Origin: JBAYST01 sp034932745
GTDB lineage: Bacteria; Bacillota_I; Bacilli_A; RFN20; CAG-826
NCBI GenBank assembly: GCA_034932745.1
Contig: JAYFOJ010000002.1
Location: 248,001-312,000, forward strand
Direction of reading: 5' to 3'
DNA length: 64,000 nucleotides
Below the pieces are notes generated by a model. The model was given only the letters and a program-made list of their open reading frames with translations. It did no database searches and was not told the origin of the DNA. Shown here piece by piece: positions 7,803 to 16,810 of this stretch. The first letter of the stretch is position 1. Each line of letters opens with the position of its first letter. The position numbers and the translations under genes are program-made.

Positions 7803-8606
7803 ATGACGATAAAAGAATACGTTTTACTACGAAAAGAACAGATTAAAAGTGAAATTAATGGCTTTAAAAGAAAACCATTTTTTGCTATCGTTCAAGTGAA
7901 TGATGACCCTGCTAGTAATAGTTATATTAAAGGTAAAATTAAGGATGCAGAGGAATTAGGCATATCTACAGATCTTATTAAACTAGATGAATCGACCACC
8001 GAAAGTGAATTGTTGAAACTGATAGAGACGCTAAATAACAATGGCCAAATTGATGGTTTTATTGTTCAATTGCCACTTCCAAAGCATATTTCAGAAGACA
8101 AAATCAAAATGGCGATTAATCCTCACAAAGACATCGATGGTTTTCATCCATTGAGTACTTTAAGTCCATGCACTCCTAAAGGCATCGTCGATTATTTGAA
8201 ATTTATCAACGAGAAGATTGAAGGCAAAAACGCTGTAATAATCGGTAGAAGTAATATTGTTGGTAAACCAATGGCTAAGATTTTATTAAAAGAAAACGCC
8301 AATGTTACCGTCTTACATTCGAAGACAAAATTAGAAGACATGCAGTTTTATCTTTCCCGCGCCGATATCATCGTTGTCGCAATTGGAAAACTTCACTTTC
8401 TCGACGAAAGATTCAACTATAAACCAACCGCAATCATTGTCGATGTTGGGATCAACAGAGATGAAAATGGTCTTCACGGAGACGCACTACCAAATTTAAA
8501 AGTGCGGATTCAAACACCTGTTCCTGGCGGTGTTGGATTATTGACTAGATTAGCGTTAATGGAGAATTTAATCGAGGTATATAAAAATGGAATTTCAAAT
8601 AAATAA
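7803..8606 (+). CDS. folD: bifunctional methylenetetrahydrofolate dehydrogenase / methenyltetrahydrofolate cyclohydrolase
   Basis: The protein has 267 residues, slightly shorter than the usual 280-290. The conserved SYIKGK segment carries the catalytic Tyr and Lys; IVQLPLPKH, DIDGFHP, GRSNIVGKP and the C-terminal PVPGGVG signature are all present. It interconverts 5,10-methylene- and 10-formyl-tetrahydrofolate with NADP. Here it lies 18 bases after dCMP deaminase and overlaps the ThyX-like gene by 20 bases, so it probably serves the one-carbon demand of dTMP synthesis as well as purines. A TAGGTAGG ribosome site precedes ATG 7803. Confidence 0.95.
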   Translation: MTIKEYVLLRKEQIKSEINGFKRKPFFAIVQVNDDPASNSYIKGKIKDAEELGISTDLIKLDESTTESELLKLIETLNNNGQIDGFIVQLPLPKHISEDKIKMAINPHKDIDGFHPLSTLSPCTPKGIVDYLKFINEKIEGKNAVIIGRSNIVGKPMAKILLKENANVTVLHSKTKLEDMQFYLSRADIIVVAIGKLHFLDERFNYKPTAIIVDVGINRDENGLHGDALPNLKVRIQTPVPGGVGLLTRLALMENLIEVYKNGISNK

Positions 8607-9183
8607 CACTTCTGTCTACGGTATTGATAAAGCAATTAAAGCAAGTGGAAATCCGATGAGAACCGAAATCGATAACGGAGAAGTAAATGAGAAAGACATT
8701 GCGCGTGCGATTAAACTAGGCGCCACTAGAAACGGAGAAGGACACGATAATTTTCTCAAGGGTTTTCTAGTTCAAATGGACCTTACCGCACCTTTATATT
8801 TTTGGAAACAGGCACAAAGATATCATTGGTTTGATTTTGTTTCCAGCCAATCGACAATGCATTGCTTATTAAAATTCGATGTATCTTCGCAATGCGTTAG
8901 TGACACAAATAAAGAAGTGATATCAATTATTCAAGTATTAGTCGAAAAATACAAAAATATTCCAGACACAGATTCGAATAAAATAACGAAATGGCGAGAA
9001 TTGGTCGCATCTTTACCTTGTGGATTTTGCTTAAGTGCCACGATGACAACAAACTATCAACAACTTAAAACCATGTATCTTCAAAGAAGGTATCACAAGT
9101 TAAAGGAGTGGCAAGTGTTCTGTACTTGGTGTGAGAGTTTACCGCATTTTATTGAATTCACCGGAGTTCAAATGATTAAATAG
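8587..9183 (+). CDS. divergent ThyX-like protein (possible flavin-dependent thymidylate synthase family)
   Basis: The protein has 198 residues. I recognise the pattern of a family found in Firmicutes and phages that resembles flavin-dependent thymidylate synthase. The landmarks are a GIDKAIKASGNPM start, a DLTAPLYFWKQAQRYHWF segment, then SSQSTMH, and later TNYQQLKTMYLQRR followed by a Trp-rich helix, comparable to the NxRxLxHFxxLR helix of ThyX. The classical RHRxxS motif is not intact. GAGGT about 8 bases before ATG 8587 lies within folD. Position directly after dCMP deaminase and folD supports a role in dUMP-to-dTMP conversion, but catalysis is not proven from sequence. Confidence 0.6.
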   Translation: MEFQINNTSVYGIDKAIKASGNPMRTEIDNGEVNEKDIARAIKLGATRNGEGHDNFLKGFLVQMDLTAPLYFWKQAQRYHWFDFVSSQSTMHCLLKFDVSSQCVSDTNKEVISIIQVLVEKYKNIPDTDSNKITKWRELVASLPCGFCLSATMTTNYQQLKTMYLQRRYHKLKEWQVFCTWCESLPHFIEFTGVQMIK

Positions 9184-9209
9184 GCCGTTTTAACGGTCTT
9201 TTTATTTTT
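9183..9209 (+). terminator. terminator after the dTMP gene cluster
   Basis: GGCCGTT pairs with AACGGTC around TT (9183-9198), followed by a T-rich tail to 9209. It starts at the ThyX-like stop codon. Confidence 0.75.
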
Positions 9210-9313
9210 CTTCATTTTATCAACACATTTTTGTATCACTAGCATATAATAGTAAACGAAGCACAAATCGTTTAAGAAAGTGATTACTTCTAGAGTAAAT
9301 AAAAAAACAAATT

Positions 9314-11260
9314 ATGCCAGAAATTCACAAAGCTCAAAAAGAAGATCAACAGTTTCTAGTAGCGCTTGAAGAACAATGTTTTCCCGCCCATCGTAGGGCT
9401 TCTTTTTCTTCTTTAAAACATAGTCTAAGCAGCAAACATCAGAACGTTATAGTCGTTAAAGATAATGGAAAATCTATTGGCAGTGCAGTCGTTTTTAACT
9501 TCAAAAAAACTTGGAGAATCTATTCTATTTCCATCTTGCCAGAATTTCAAAACGCTGGATATGGAAGATTCATTCTTGGTCATATTATTCAAGATGCCAA
9601 AGAAAAAGGTGTAAATAGAATAAGCCTTGAAGCCGATGCAACTAATCAAAGATTAGTCGATTGGTATAAGTCTTTTGGCTTTTATGTTGTCGGCACGCTT
9701 CGCAACTTTTATGGTCATGGCGAACACGCTAATAAAATGGTCATGCAATTAAAAGATAATTCTAACGAAAGCGAATACATCGCCAACATTGCAGTCGTCG
9801 ACAAAGAAAGACCATGGCTCAAGCAGATTCCTAATCTCGAAGTCGTTATGGTAAATCAGTTTCTTAACGATGAAAAATATCAATTAGCGAAAGATTTAAG
9901 AGTCTTTAATCTTTGCTCTTCGTTAGGCTATCAAACTCTTGGCTATTATGTTTCGTTATTAGCGGGAGCTAGAGAATTAAGACCAATTCCAACTGTCGCA
10001 ACATTAGAAGATGCAACTGACGAAACGATTACAGAATCAATCGGTGAAGAAGTCTTTGGTGTTATTCAAGACACATTCAAACAAAACACTAAAAAAGAAA
10101 TAACTTTTAGAATTGTGTTCGGTAAAACCAATCCACCAAGATACGAGAGACTCGGACGTGCTTTATTACGACTATTTGAAGCACCGCTTCTTGAAGTTAA
10201 CTTCGTTAAAGAGCGGAATTGGAAGTTAAAAAAGATTAGAATTCTAACTCTTGACGACATTCAAGTTGATGACAATTTGATAAAAGACGCTAAGAGATAT
10301 TTCTCTCACAACAAATTTGCTATTTCTAAAATAAAACAATATAAATTCGATCTAGCTATCCTAGTGGATCCAAAAGAGCCAGCAGCGCCATCTGGAAAAA
10401 CTGCGTTGGATAAGTTTGTCGATGCCGCTAAAAAGGTCGGATTTTACGTCGAGTTCATCACAAAAGATGACTACTCTAGAATTCCACAATTCGATGCCTT
10501 GTTTATAAGAGCGACGACCAATGTCGATGACTACACATATCAGTTTTCTCGTTATGCATATTCAGAGGGACTCGCGGTTATCGATGACCCTTGGTCAATT
10601 TTAAGATGCGCTAATAAATTATATTTCCACGAGTGTATGAGAAGTCATAATCTACCGACACCAAAAACTCTAATAGTTAGTAGCGGAACGCCAATCCAAA
10701 AAATATTGTCGACTTTTAACTTCCCGATTATATTAAAACGACCAGACAGTGCTTCTTCTCGTGGTGTTTTTAAAGTAAAAGAAGAAAAAGAATTGAAACA
10801 GAAAATGCACGAATTATTTAAGACTAGTGCATTAATTATTGCTCAAGAATACATCCCGAGTAGTTTCGACTGGAGAATTGGTATTCTCGAAGGCAAAGCG
10901 CTTTATGCTTGTAAATATTTCATGGCAAGAGACCACTGGCAAATCTATAACTGGAATGCAAACAAGAGCCACGCTACAGTTGGAGGTGTTGAAACCTTTT
11001 TAATTGAAGACGCTCCAAAAGCAGTCGTCGAAACCGCCTTAAAGGCCGCCAATGCTATAGGAGATGGATTCTATGGCGTTGATTTAAAAGAAAAAGATGG
11101 AAATGTATACATTATCGAAGTAAACGATAACCCAAGTATCGACCGGCACTGGGAGGACGAAGTACTTGGCGATAAGTTATATATCGATATCATGCAAAAC
11201 ATCATGTCGAGAATCGAAAGAGCTAGACAAGACAAAGAAAAGAAACAAGCAAAAAATTAA
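9314..11260 (+). CDS. three-domain GNAT acetyltransferase - RLAN - RimK-like ATP-grasp ligase
   Basis: The protein has 648 residues. Residues 1-150 are a GNAT acetyltransferase with an acetyl-CoA loop (FQNAGYGRF). Residues about 155-330 resemble the RimK-like N-terminal (RLAN) domain, with SSLGYQTLGYYVSLLAGAR. Residues about 340-640 are an ATP-grasp ligase with ILKRPDSASSRGVFKV (ATP-binding Lys), QEYIPSSFDWRIG and the metal site IEVNDNPS. ATP-grasp enzymes of this kind ligate amino acids or small acids through acyl phosphates; together with GNAT, a small peptide-like product or protein modification is likely. The substrate is unknown. There is no clear ribosome site before ATG 9314. It is flanked by terminators, so probably a single-gene unit. 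Confidence 0.85.
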   Translation: MPEIHKAQKEDQQFLVALEEQCFPAHRRASFSSLKHSLSSKHQNVIVVKDNGKSIGSAVVFNFKKTWRIYSISILPEFQNAGYGRFILGHIIQDAKEKGVNRISLEADATNQRLVDWYKSFGFYVVGTLRNFYGHGEHANKMVMQLKDNSNESEYIANIAVVDKERPWLKQIPNLEVVMVNQFLNDEKYQLAKDLRVFNLCSSLGYQTLGYYVSLLAGARELRPIPTVATLEDATDETITESIGEEVFGVIQDTFKQNTKKEITFRIVFGKTNPPRYERLGRALLRLFEAPLLEVNFVKERNWKLKKIRILTLDDIQVDDNLIKDAKRYFSHNKFAISKIKQYKFDLAILVDPKEPAAPSGKTALDKFVDAAKKVGFYVEFITKDDYSRIPQFDALFIRATTNVDDYTYQFSRYAYSEGLAVIDDPWSILRCANKLYFHECMRSHNLPTPKTLIVSSGTPIQKILSTFNFPIILKRPDSASSRGVFKVKEEKELKQKMHELFKTSALIIAQEYIPSSFDWRIGILEGKALYACKYFMARDHWQIYNWNANKSHATVGGVETFLIEDAPKAVVETALKAANAIGDGFYGVDLKEKDGNVYIIEVNDNPSIDRHWEDEVLGDKLYIDIMQNIMSRIERARQDKEKKQAKN

Positions 11261-11289
11261 TAAACAGAAAGTCAATTTTGCAATTAAAA

Positions 11290-11314
11290 AGCATCCGCTA
11301 AGGGTGCTTTTTTT
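11290..11314 (+). terminator. terminator after the ATP-grasp fusion gene
   Basis: AGCATCC and GGGTGCT (one G-U pair) enclose GCTAA at 11290-11308 and run into seven or more T residues. Confidence 0.8.
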
Positions 11315-11342
11315 CAATGTGCCATTTTCTTTCTTGGTTTGA

Positions 11343-11370
11343 TTGACTTTATTTATTTTACTTGTAAAAT
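11343..11370 (+). promoter_or_regulatory. promoter of the YitT-family gene at 11419
   Basis: TTGACT (11343-11348) and TAAAAT (11365-11370) are separated by 16 bases. AAGGAG follows close to the ATG at 11419. Confidence 0.55.
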
Positions 11371-11418
11371 GGTCTCAGTGGCTAAAAAATACCAAATAAT
11401 GCCCTAAGGAGAACTATT

Positions 11419-12342
11419 ATGTCAGAGAAACAAATGTCACCAAAAGCTAAAGTTTTTGTCTCTTATCTTTCCATCATTCTTGCCTCATTCGTTTTTGCGA
11501 TTTCGACATACATGTTTCTTGTTCCTGCAAAATTAATTCCAGGTGGTGTGACAGGCTTCGCTTCGATGATTCAAATCGTGACCGGATTTCCTGCACAATA
11601 TTCGATATTTATTATTAACATTCCAATTCTTATCTGCGCTTTAATTTTCCTCGATAAAAAGGTCGCAATCAGAAGTATTTTTGGAATCATTTGTATCACT
11701 GGATGGATGCAGTTGTTTTCGACTTTAAATTTCTACCGATTCGATGGTGCTGGAGACGCCACCGTCACTGCATTAATACCATTCATCTCCGCTGTTATTT
11801 CTGGTTTTTTCACTGGTGTTAGTGTTGGCGTTTTGTTGAATGTCGATGCAAGTTCTGGCGGAACAGAACTAACTAGCATGATGCTTCAAAAGAAACTCAA
11901 AGAAGTTAAAGTCTCCAATATTATTTTCGTCATAAACATCGTTATTGTTTTGATTAACGCGCTTGTCTATTACTTCACTAAAACCTTTGATTTAGAGAAC
12001 ATTATTCTTCTATTGGTCTGTTCGATTATTCAAAATCTAATTAACTCTAAGAGTGTAGATATGATCTTGAATGGTTTTAATTCAGCAGTTAAATTCGAAA
12101 TCGTTACTAAAAAAGACCAAGAATTATGTAAGGCTATTTTAAAAGAAAGCGAATATGGAATCACTATTATCGATAGTAAAGGCGCCTACTTCGAAGAGAA
12201 TAATAAAATGCTCATTTGCATCGTACCAAAATTAAGAATTCCAAACTTTAAAACTATTATTAATGAAATCGATCCAAACGCATTCGTCTTCTCCATCAAT
12301 ACTCGAGAAGTCATGGGTCGTAATTTTAAAAGAAACAGATAA
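11419..12342 (+). CDS. YitT family membrane protein (DUF161 + DUF2179)
   Basis: The protein has 307 residues. Five or six hydrophobic helices fill residues 14-210, including the family's PAKLIPGGVTGFA and SSGGTELTS segments. A cytoplasmic DUF2179 domain of about 85 residues follows (SEYGITIIDSKGAY, then VFSINTREVMGR). The family lies in the cytoplasmic membrane and its transport or signalling role is not established. AAGGAG precedes the ATG by a normal distance. A second, longer member is at 33670-34677. It stands alone between its own promoter and a bidirectional terminator. Confidence 0.88.
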   Translation: MSEKQMSPKAKVFVSYLSIILASFVFAISTYMFLVPAKLIPGGVTGFASMIQIVTGFPAQYSIFIINIPILICALIFLDKKVAIRSIFGIICITGWMQLFSTLNFYRFDGAGDATVTALIPFISAVISGFFTGVSVGVLLNVDASSGGTELTSMMLQKKLKEVKVSNIIFVINIVIVLINALVYYFTKTFDLENIILLLVCSIIQNLINSKSVDMILNGFNSAVKFEIVTKKDQELCKAILKESEYGITIIDSKGAYFEENNKMLICIVPKLRIPNFKTIINEIDPNAFVFSINTREVMGRNFKRNR

Positions 12343-12345
12343 ATT

Positions 12346-12376
12346 AAAAGCACTTGCCAACGACAAGTGCTTTTTT
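12346..12376. terminator. bidirectional terminator between yitT and the V-ATPase operon
   Basis: AAAAGCACTTG pairs perfectly with CAAGTGCTTTT around seven bases (12346-12374), with T-runs on both strands. It can serve the plus-strand YitT gene and the minus-strand signal peptidase gene. Confidence 0.85.
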
Positions 12377-12381
12377 AATGC

Positions 12382-13002
12382 TTATTGTTTGTCTTGTTCA
12401 TCATTCTTTTTATGAGATTTTTTCTTTAAAAAATAATGTAAGGCAATTCCAGTAGCAGCCACCGCTCCAATCGATAAATAGAAGTATGGAGAATAAATAA
12501 CATTAAAGATGTATTTTACTCCCTCGTTACTATTAATGGTGTCGAGATATTTTCCCACCAAATCTTTGCTAGTTACATAGTAAGGATGAGTTTCTGTTCC
12601 CCACTTATCATATTTATCCATATCTTCACTCGGCAAGTCTTTATTCTTTTCTGAATAGGTTAAAATATGGCCATCATCTGTAGTGCATCCATAATAGTGA
12701 ATGACGAAAATATTCTCCACCATTTCTAAATCGCCAACTTGTCTTTTAGTATTAAAAAGAATAATGTCTCCAGAATCTATCTCTTCTAAATTAGTGCGAT
12801 TCGCTAATACATAATCACCAACTTTAATCGTCGGATCCATCGAGGCACTTTCAACGCGATAATATCCTACTCCAAATACCTTAATCATGCCGTTTGGCAC
12901 GATTAATATTAAAAGAAAAACAAAAAGGAAAAACGCAATCATCACAGCATAAATAACTTGCGCCACTCGCTTAAAAATATTTTTCGTCTTACTATTTTCC
13001 AT
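12382..13002 (-). CDS. signal peptidase I, ER/SipW type
   Basis: The protein has 206 residues. An N-terminal membrane helix (11-36) precedes the catalytic Ser54 in SASMDP, and a second helix lies near 168-192. The second catalytic box reads FVIHYYG, giving His102 where bacterial LepB enzymes have lysine; this places it in the ER/archaeal-type SipW group. It would remove signal peptides on the outer face of the membrane. The ATG at 13002 overlaps the end of the V-ATPase D gene by 11 bases, so translation is probably coupled. No substrate such as TasA lies nearby. Confidence 0.88.
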   Translation of the reverse strand: MENSKTKNIFKRVAQVIYAVMIAFFLFVFLLILIVPNGMIKVFGVGYYRVESASMDPTIKVGDYVLANRTNLEEIDSGDIILFNTKRQVGDLEMVENIFVIHYYGCTTDDGHILTYSEKNKDLPSEDMDKYDKWGTETHPYYVTSKDLVGKYLDTINSNEGVKYIFNVIYSPYFYLSIGAVAATGIALHYFLKKKSHKKNDEQDKQ

Positions 13003-13612
13003 CTTGATTTTGTCTCGCTTTTATAACTTTCATTCTAACAAACTCTTCGCGTTCACGTTCTTCTAAAACATCAGCAATATACTTGATGTTTGTTTCTAAA
13101 TCAGGGATAACAACATTTTCCAAAGCGTTAGCGCGTTTTTGTGCTTTTCTAATACCGTTTGCCAAACTATATACCGAATTATCAATCTCTGCTAATTTAA
13201 TAGTTAAATCGATGGCCGTTCTAAACATCTGACAAGCATAGTCGAATTTTGAGTTAGTTTCTCTTATTCCATAAGAAAGACTATTCTTTGGTGTGACATG
13301 ACTGACAACAGGAATATTAACACCCATAACATTTCTAAAAGAAACGTGAAGATTGTTATCGACTGGTATTTCTTTAGCGACATCGTAGACAATTCCAAGA
13401 GTCAAATGAGCTTCTTGTAAGGCTGAATATGCTTTTGCATAAGCGCTTGTGATCTGATCTCTTATCTCACTAACTTTTGGTAGCAGTAAAAGAATCTCAC
13501 GAACGAGAATGTTCTTTTTCTTGTCCATTAAGGCTTGACCAATAATAGCTAAGTCGCGAGACTTTTTTAAGGCCATTAGGTTAGTTTTTGTTGGAATTGT
13601 TTTAACGTTCAT
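12992..13612 (-). CDS. ntpD: V-type ATPase subunit D (central stalk)
   Basis: The protein has 206 residues, normal for subunit D. It has the typical PTKTNLMALKKSRDLA start, an all-helical composition and a C-terminal long helix (RKAQKRANALENVVIPDLE). Subunit D forms the rotating axle in the catalytic A3B3 head and couples it to the membrane ring. Its ATG shares one base with the subunit B stop (TAATG), so the two are translationally coupled. Confidence 0.95.
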   Translation of the reverse strand: MNVKTIPTKTNLMALKKSRDLAIIGQALMDKKKNILVREILLLLPKVSEIRDQITSAYAKAYSALQEAHLTLGIVYDVAKEIPVDNNLHVSFRNVMGVNIPVVSHVTPKNSLSYGIRETNSKFDYACQMFRTAIDLTIKLAEIDNSVYSLANGIRKAQKRANALENVVIPDLETNIKYIADVLEEREREEFVRMKVIKARQNQDGK

Positions 13613-15051
13613 TATTTACCTTTTGTAATGATCTTATTAACAGCGTTGGTGGATTTCAGTTCAAAACGCTTAATCGCCCGATTGGGGTCATAGTATTTTT
13701 CAACCAAATCGTCTTCGACGTTTCCAAGCTCTCCTCTTGGTAAAAGACTTAATAGGTCCCAGCCTAAGTCAAGAGAGAAGAAAACATCTCGGTTCTGATC
13801 TTTTTGATTTAAAAAATGCTGCTCAAATAACTGACCAAAAAGCATATAGTTTTGATCTAGTTCATTGAGTTCATCTTCGCCGATAACAGCGGCTAATGAC
13901 CTAGTATCTTGGACTTTAGCATAGCTAGCAAACAACTGATTTGCTAAGGCTTGGTGGTCTTCTCTTGTGTATTCTGCGCCAATTCCGTCTTTCATCAATC
14001 TCGACAAAGATGGAAGAACACTAATTGGTGGGAAAATATCTTTTTGATATAATTCGCGGTCTAAAACAATTTGACCCTCTGTAATGTAGCCAGTTAAATC
14101 TGGAACAGGATGTGTAATATCATCGTTTGGCATCGTCAAAATTGGAATCTGTGTAACAGAACCCTTTTTGCCAACCGCCATACCAGCTCTTTCATATAGG
14201 CTAGCTAATTCACTATATAAGTAACCCGGATATCCTTTTCTACCCGGAATTTCGCCCATTGAAGATGAAAATTCCCGTAAAGCTTCGCAATACGCCGTCA
14301 TGTCAGTCAAAACGACGAGGACTTGATAACCTAATTCAAACGCAAGATATTCAGCTGCAGTTAGCGCTGCTCTTGGCGTCAATAATCTTTCAATAATCGG
14401 ATCATTTGCCAAGTTCACATACATAACGACGTGATCCATGACTTGAGCATCTTCAAATGCTTGTTGGAAATACCTAGAAACATCGTGTTTTATGCCCATA
14501 GCGGCAAAAACAACACAGAATTTTTCGTTTTTAGAATCGGCAATTTTTGCTTGTTTAACGATTTGCACTGCTAGTTCATTATGTGGAAGTCCGGTACCTG
14601 TAAAGATTGGTAACTTTTGTCCTCTTATTAGTGTCGTAAGTATATCGATAGAAGAAATTCCTGTTTGAATATAGTTACGAGGATAAACTCTCATAATTGG
14701 ATTCAGGGGTTCACCATTAACGTTTCTTCTCGCACTAGCAAAAACCGGATATAAACCATCGATTGGCTTTCCTGAACCATCAAATACTCTTCCTAGAATT
14801 TCTTTTGAAAGAGCAATTTCTAATGGCTTTCCTAAAAACTCAATTTTGGCTTCATTTAAACTGATTCCGTAAGTTCCTTCGAATACTTGAATAGCAACTC
14901 TATCGCCATCAATTGCGATTACCCGTCCATGACGGGTTTGACCATTCTCAAGACGAAGTTCCACTACTTCTTCGTATCCAACTCCGCTCACGCCTTCTAA
15001 AAACACTAAAGGACCATTTATTGCAGATAAACCAATATATTGTATCGCCAT
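13612..15051 (-). CDS. ntpB: V-type ATPase subunit B (non-catalytic)
   Basis: The protein has 479 residues, slightly longer than the usual 455-470. It shows the B-subunit hallmarks EIPGRKGYPGYLYSELASLYERAG and GSVTQIPILTMPNDD and, as expected, no P-loop (GTGLPHNE in its place). It alternates with subunit A in the soluble A3B3 hexamer. It follows subunit A by 10 bases with a GGAG-type site before its ATG. Confidence 0.96.
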   Translation of the reverse strand: MAIQYIGLSAINGPLVFLEGVSGVGYEEVVELRLENGQTRHGRVIAIDGDRVAIQVFEGTYGISLNEAKIEFLGKPLEIALSKEILGRVFDGSGKPIDGLYPVFASARRNVNGEPLNPIMRVYPRNYIQTGISSIDILTTLIRGQKLPIFTGTGLPHNELAVQIVKQAKIADSKNEKFCVVFAAMGIKHDVSRYFQQAFEDAQVMDHVVMYVNLANDPIIERLLTPRAALTAAEYLAFELGYQVLVVLTDMTAYCEALREFSSSMGEIPGRKGYPGYLYSELASLYERAGMAVGKKGSVTQIPILTMPNDDITHPVPDLTGYITEGQIVLDRELYQKDIFPPISVLPSLSRLMKDGIGAEYTREDHQALANQLFASYAKVQDTRSLAAVIGEDELNELDQNYMLFGQLFEQHFLNQKDQNRDVFFSLDLGWDLLSLLPRGELGNVEDDLVEKYYDPNRAIKRFELKSTNAVNKIITKGK

Positions 15052-15061
15052 AATATCCTCC

Positions 15062-16810
15062 TTATTCGATGCTCGCTAGAGATTTAGAAATGTGTTCTTT
15101 AAGTTCCTTAAAACCTTTTAAATCATCATTTCTAATTCGATATTTCATCTTGATTAATTCATCAAAAATTCCAGTCTTTAAAACTAAATCAAGAGATTTT
15201 CCTTGTTCGATAAGACTCGTTGTTTCATCAAAAAGATATAAAATCATATCGATCATTTGTTGTTGTTTATTTAATGGAACATAGGTGTCTTCTTGATGGA
15301 AAGCATTTTGTTGTAAAAACCCTTGTCTTATTACTCTTCCGATTTCAAGAATTAACTTTTGATCATCTGGTAAAACATCGTTTCCGATTAATCTAACGAT
15401 TTCCATTAGCTTGTCCTCTTGGGCCAGAATTGTTTTAATTCTAATTCGGTCTTTGAGGAATTTTGGACCGACGTTTTGATTGTACCAAGAAACTAAATCA
15501 TTTAGATATTCACTATAACTTAAACGCCAGTTCACCGCCGGGTAGTGTCTTTGATACGCAAGGTTCTTATCAAGCGCCCAGAAGCATCTTACAAAGCGTT
15601 TAGTATTTTGAGTCACAGGTTCAGAAAAGTCGGCTCCTTGAGGGCTTACGGCCCCAATTATCGAAACTGAGCCCTTAGTATCGTTTAGATTAACAACCAT
15701 TCCTGCTCTTTCATAAAACTGAGCAATACGGGAAGGTAGATAGGCCGGGAATCCTTCTTCTGCTGGCATTTCTTCAAGGCGCCCACTAATCTCGCGCAAC
15801 GCCTCGGCCCATCGAGAGGTAGAATCTGCCATTAAGGCCACGTGATATCCCATATCGCGATAATATTCAGCAATTGTTATTCCAGTGTAGATACTGGCTT
15901 CACGAGCGGCCACTGGCATATTTGAGGTGTTAGCGATTAACACAGTTCGTTCCATTAAAGACCTTTTTGTATGCGGATCGATTAAACTTTGAAATTCTTC
16001 TAGTACTTGTGTCATCTCGTTTCCGCGTTCTCCACAACCGACATAAACAATAATGTCAGCATCGCACCATTTGGCTAGTTGGTGTTGCATCATTGTTTTT
16101 CCAGATCCAAATCCGCCAGGAATAACCGCTGCTCCACCTTTAGCAAGCGGGAACATCGTATCGATTATTCTTTGTCCGGTTACTAGTGGAGTATCTAGCG
16201 GGAGTCGTTCCTTAATCGGACGGGAAATCTTAATTGGCCATTCTTGGACAAGACCAACTTCATGAATTATTCCGAAGGAATCTTTTATTTTAATTAAGAC
16301 ATCTTTAACGTTATATTTACCACTTTTTTGGCATTCGATAACTACACCAGAAACATTAGGAGGTACCATAATTTTGTGAATTATGACGTCTGTCTCTTTT
16401 GTAGTTGCTATCACTTGACCTGGAACAACATTTTCATCTTTTTTAGCAATGATATCGACAGCCCAAAGTTTATTCTCATCTAAGGACGCGAACTGGTTTC
16501 CTGCGTTAATGAAAATACCTTCTTTTTTTCCTATTTCCTTTAAAGGACGTTGAATACCATCAAAAATATTACCAATGATTCCTGGTCCAAGGGCAACAGA
16601 CACTAGTGTCTTAGTGCCAAATACTTCATCCCCTCTTTTAAGGCCAGAGGTGGATTCGTAAACTTGAACAATTGTTTCTTGCTTTGAAATAGCAATTACT
16701 TCGCCCATTAGACGCTTTGGTCCAACATAGACTTTTTCAAGCATTGAGAAAGATTCGGTATCGCGAATTTTCACGACCGGACCATTTATAGAATATATTA
16801 AATTCTTCAT
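15062..16810 (-). CDS. ntpA: V-type ATPase catalytic subunit A
   Basis: The protein has 582 residues. The P-loop GGFGSGKT lies at about residue 235, with the catalytic GERGNE segment, the MADSTSRWAEALRE arm and EEGFPAYLPSR downstream, and the bulge domain between the N-terminal barrel and the P-loop. It hydrolyses or synthesises ATP in the soluble head. It overlaps the preceding E gene by 4 bases (ATGA type), showing tight operon coupling. Confidence 0.97.
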   Translation of the reverse strand: MKNLIYSINGPVVKIRDTESFSMLEKVYVGPKRLMGEVIAISKQETIVQVYESTSGLKRGDEVFGTKTLVSVALGPGIIGNIFDGIQRPLKEIGKKEGIFINAGNQFASLDENKLWAVDIIAKKDENVVPGQVIATTKETDVIIHKIMVPPNVSGVVIECQKSGKYNVKDVLIKIKDSFGIIHEVGLVQEWPIKISRPIKERLPLDTPLVTGQRIIDTMFPLAKGGAAVIPGGFGSGKTMMQHQLAKWCDADIIVYVGCGERGNEMTQVLEEFQSLIDPHTKRSLMERTVLIANTSNMPVAAREASIYTGITIAEYYRDMGYHVALMADSTSRWAEALREISGRLEEMPAEEGFPAYLPSRIAQFYERAGMVVNLNDTKGSVSIIGAVSPQGADFSEPVTQNTKRFVRCFWALDKNLAYQRHYPAVNWRLSYSEYLNDLVSWYNQNVGPKFLKDRIRIKTILAQEDKLMEIVRLIGNDVLPDDQKLILEIGRVIRQGFLQQNAFHQEDTYVPLNKQQQMIDMILYLFDETTSLIEQGKSLDLVLKTGIFDELIKMKYRIRNDDLKGFKELKEHISKSLASIE

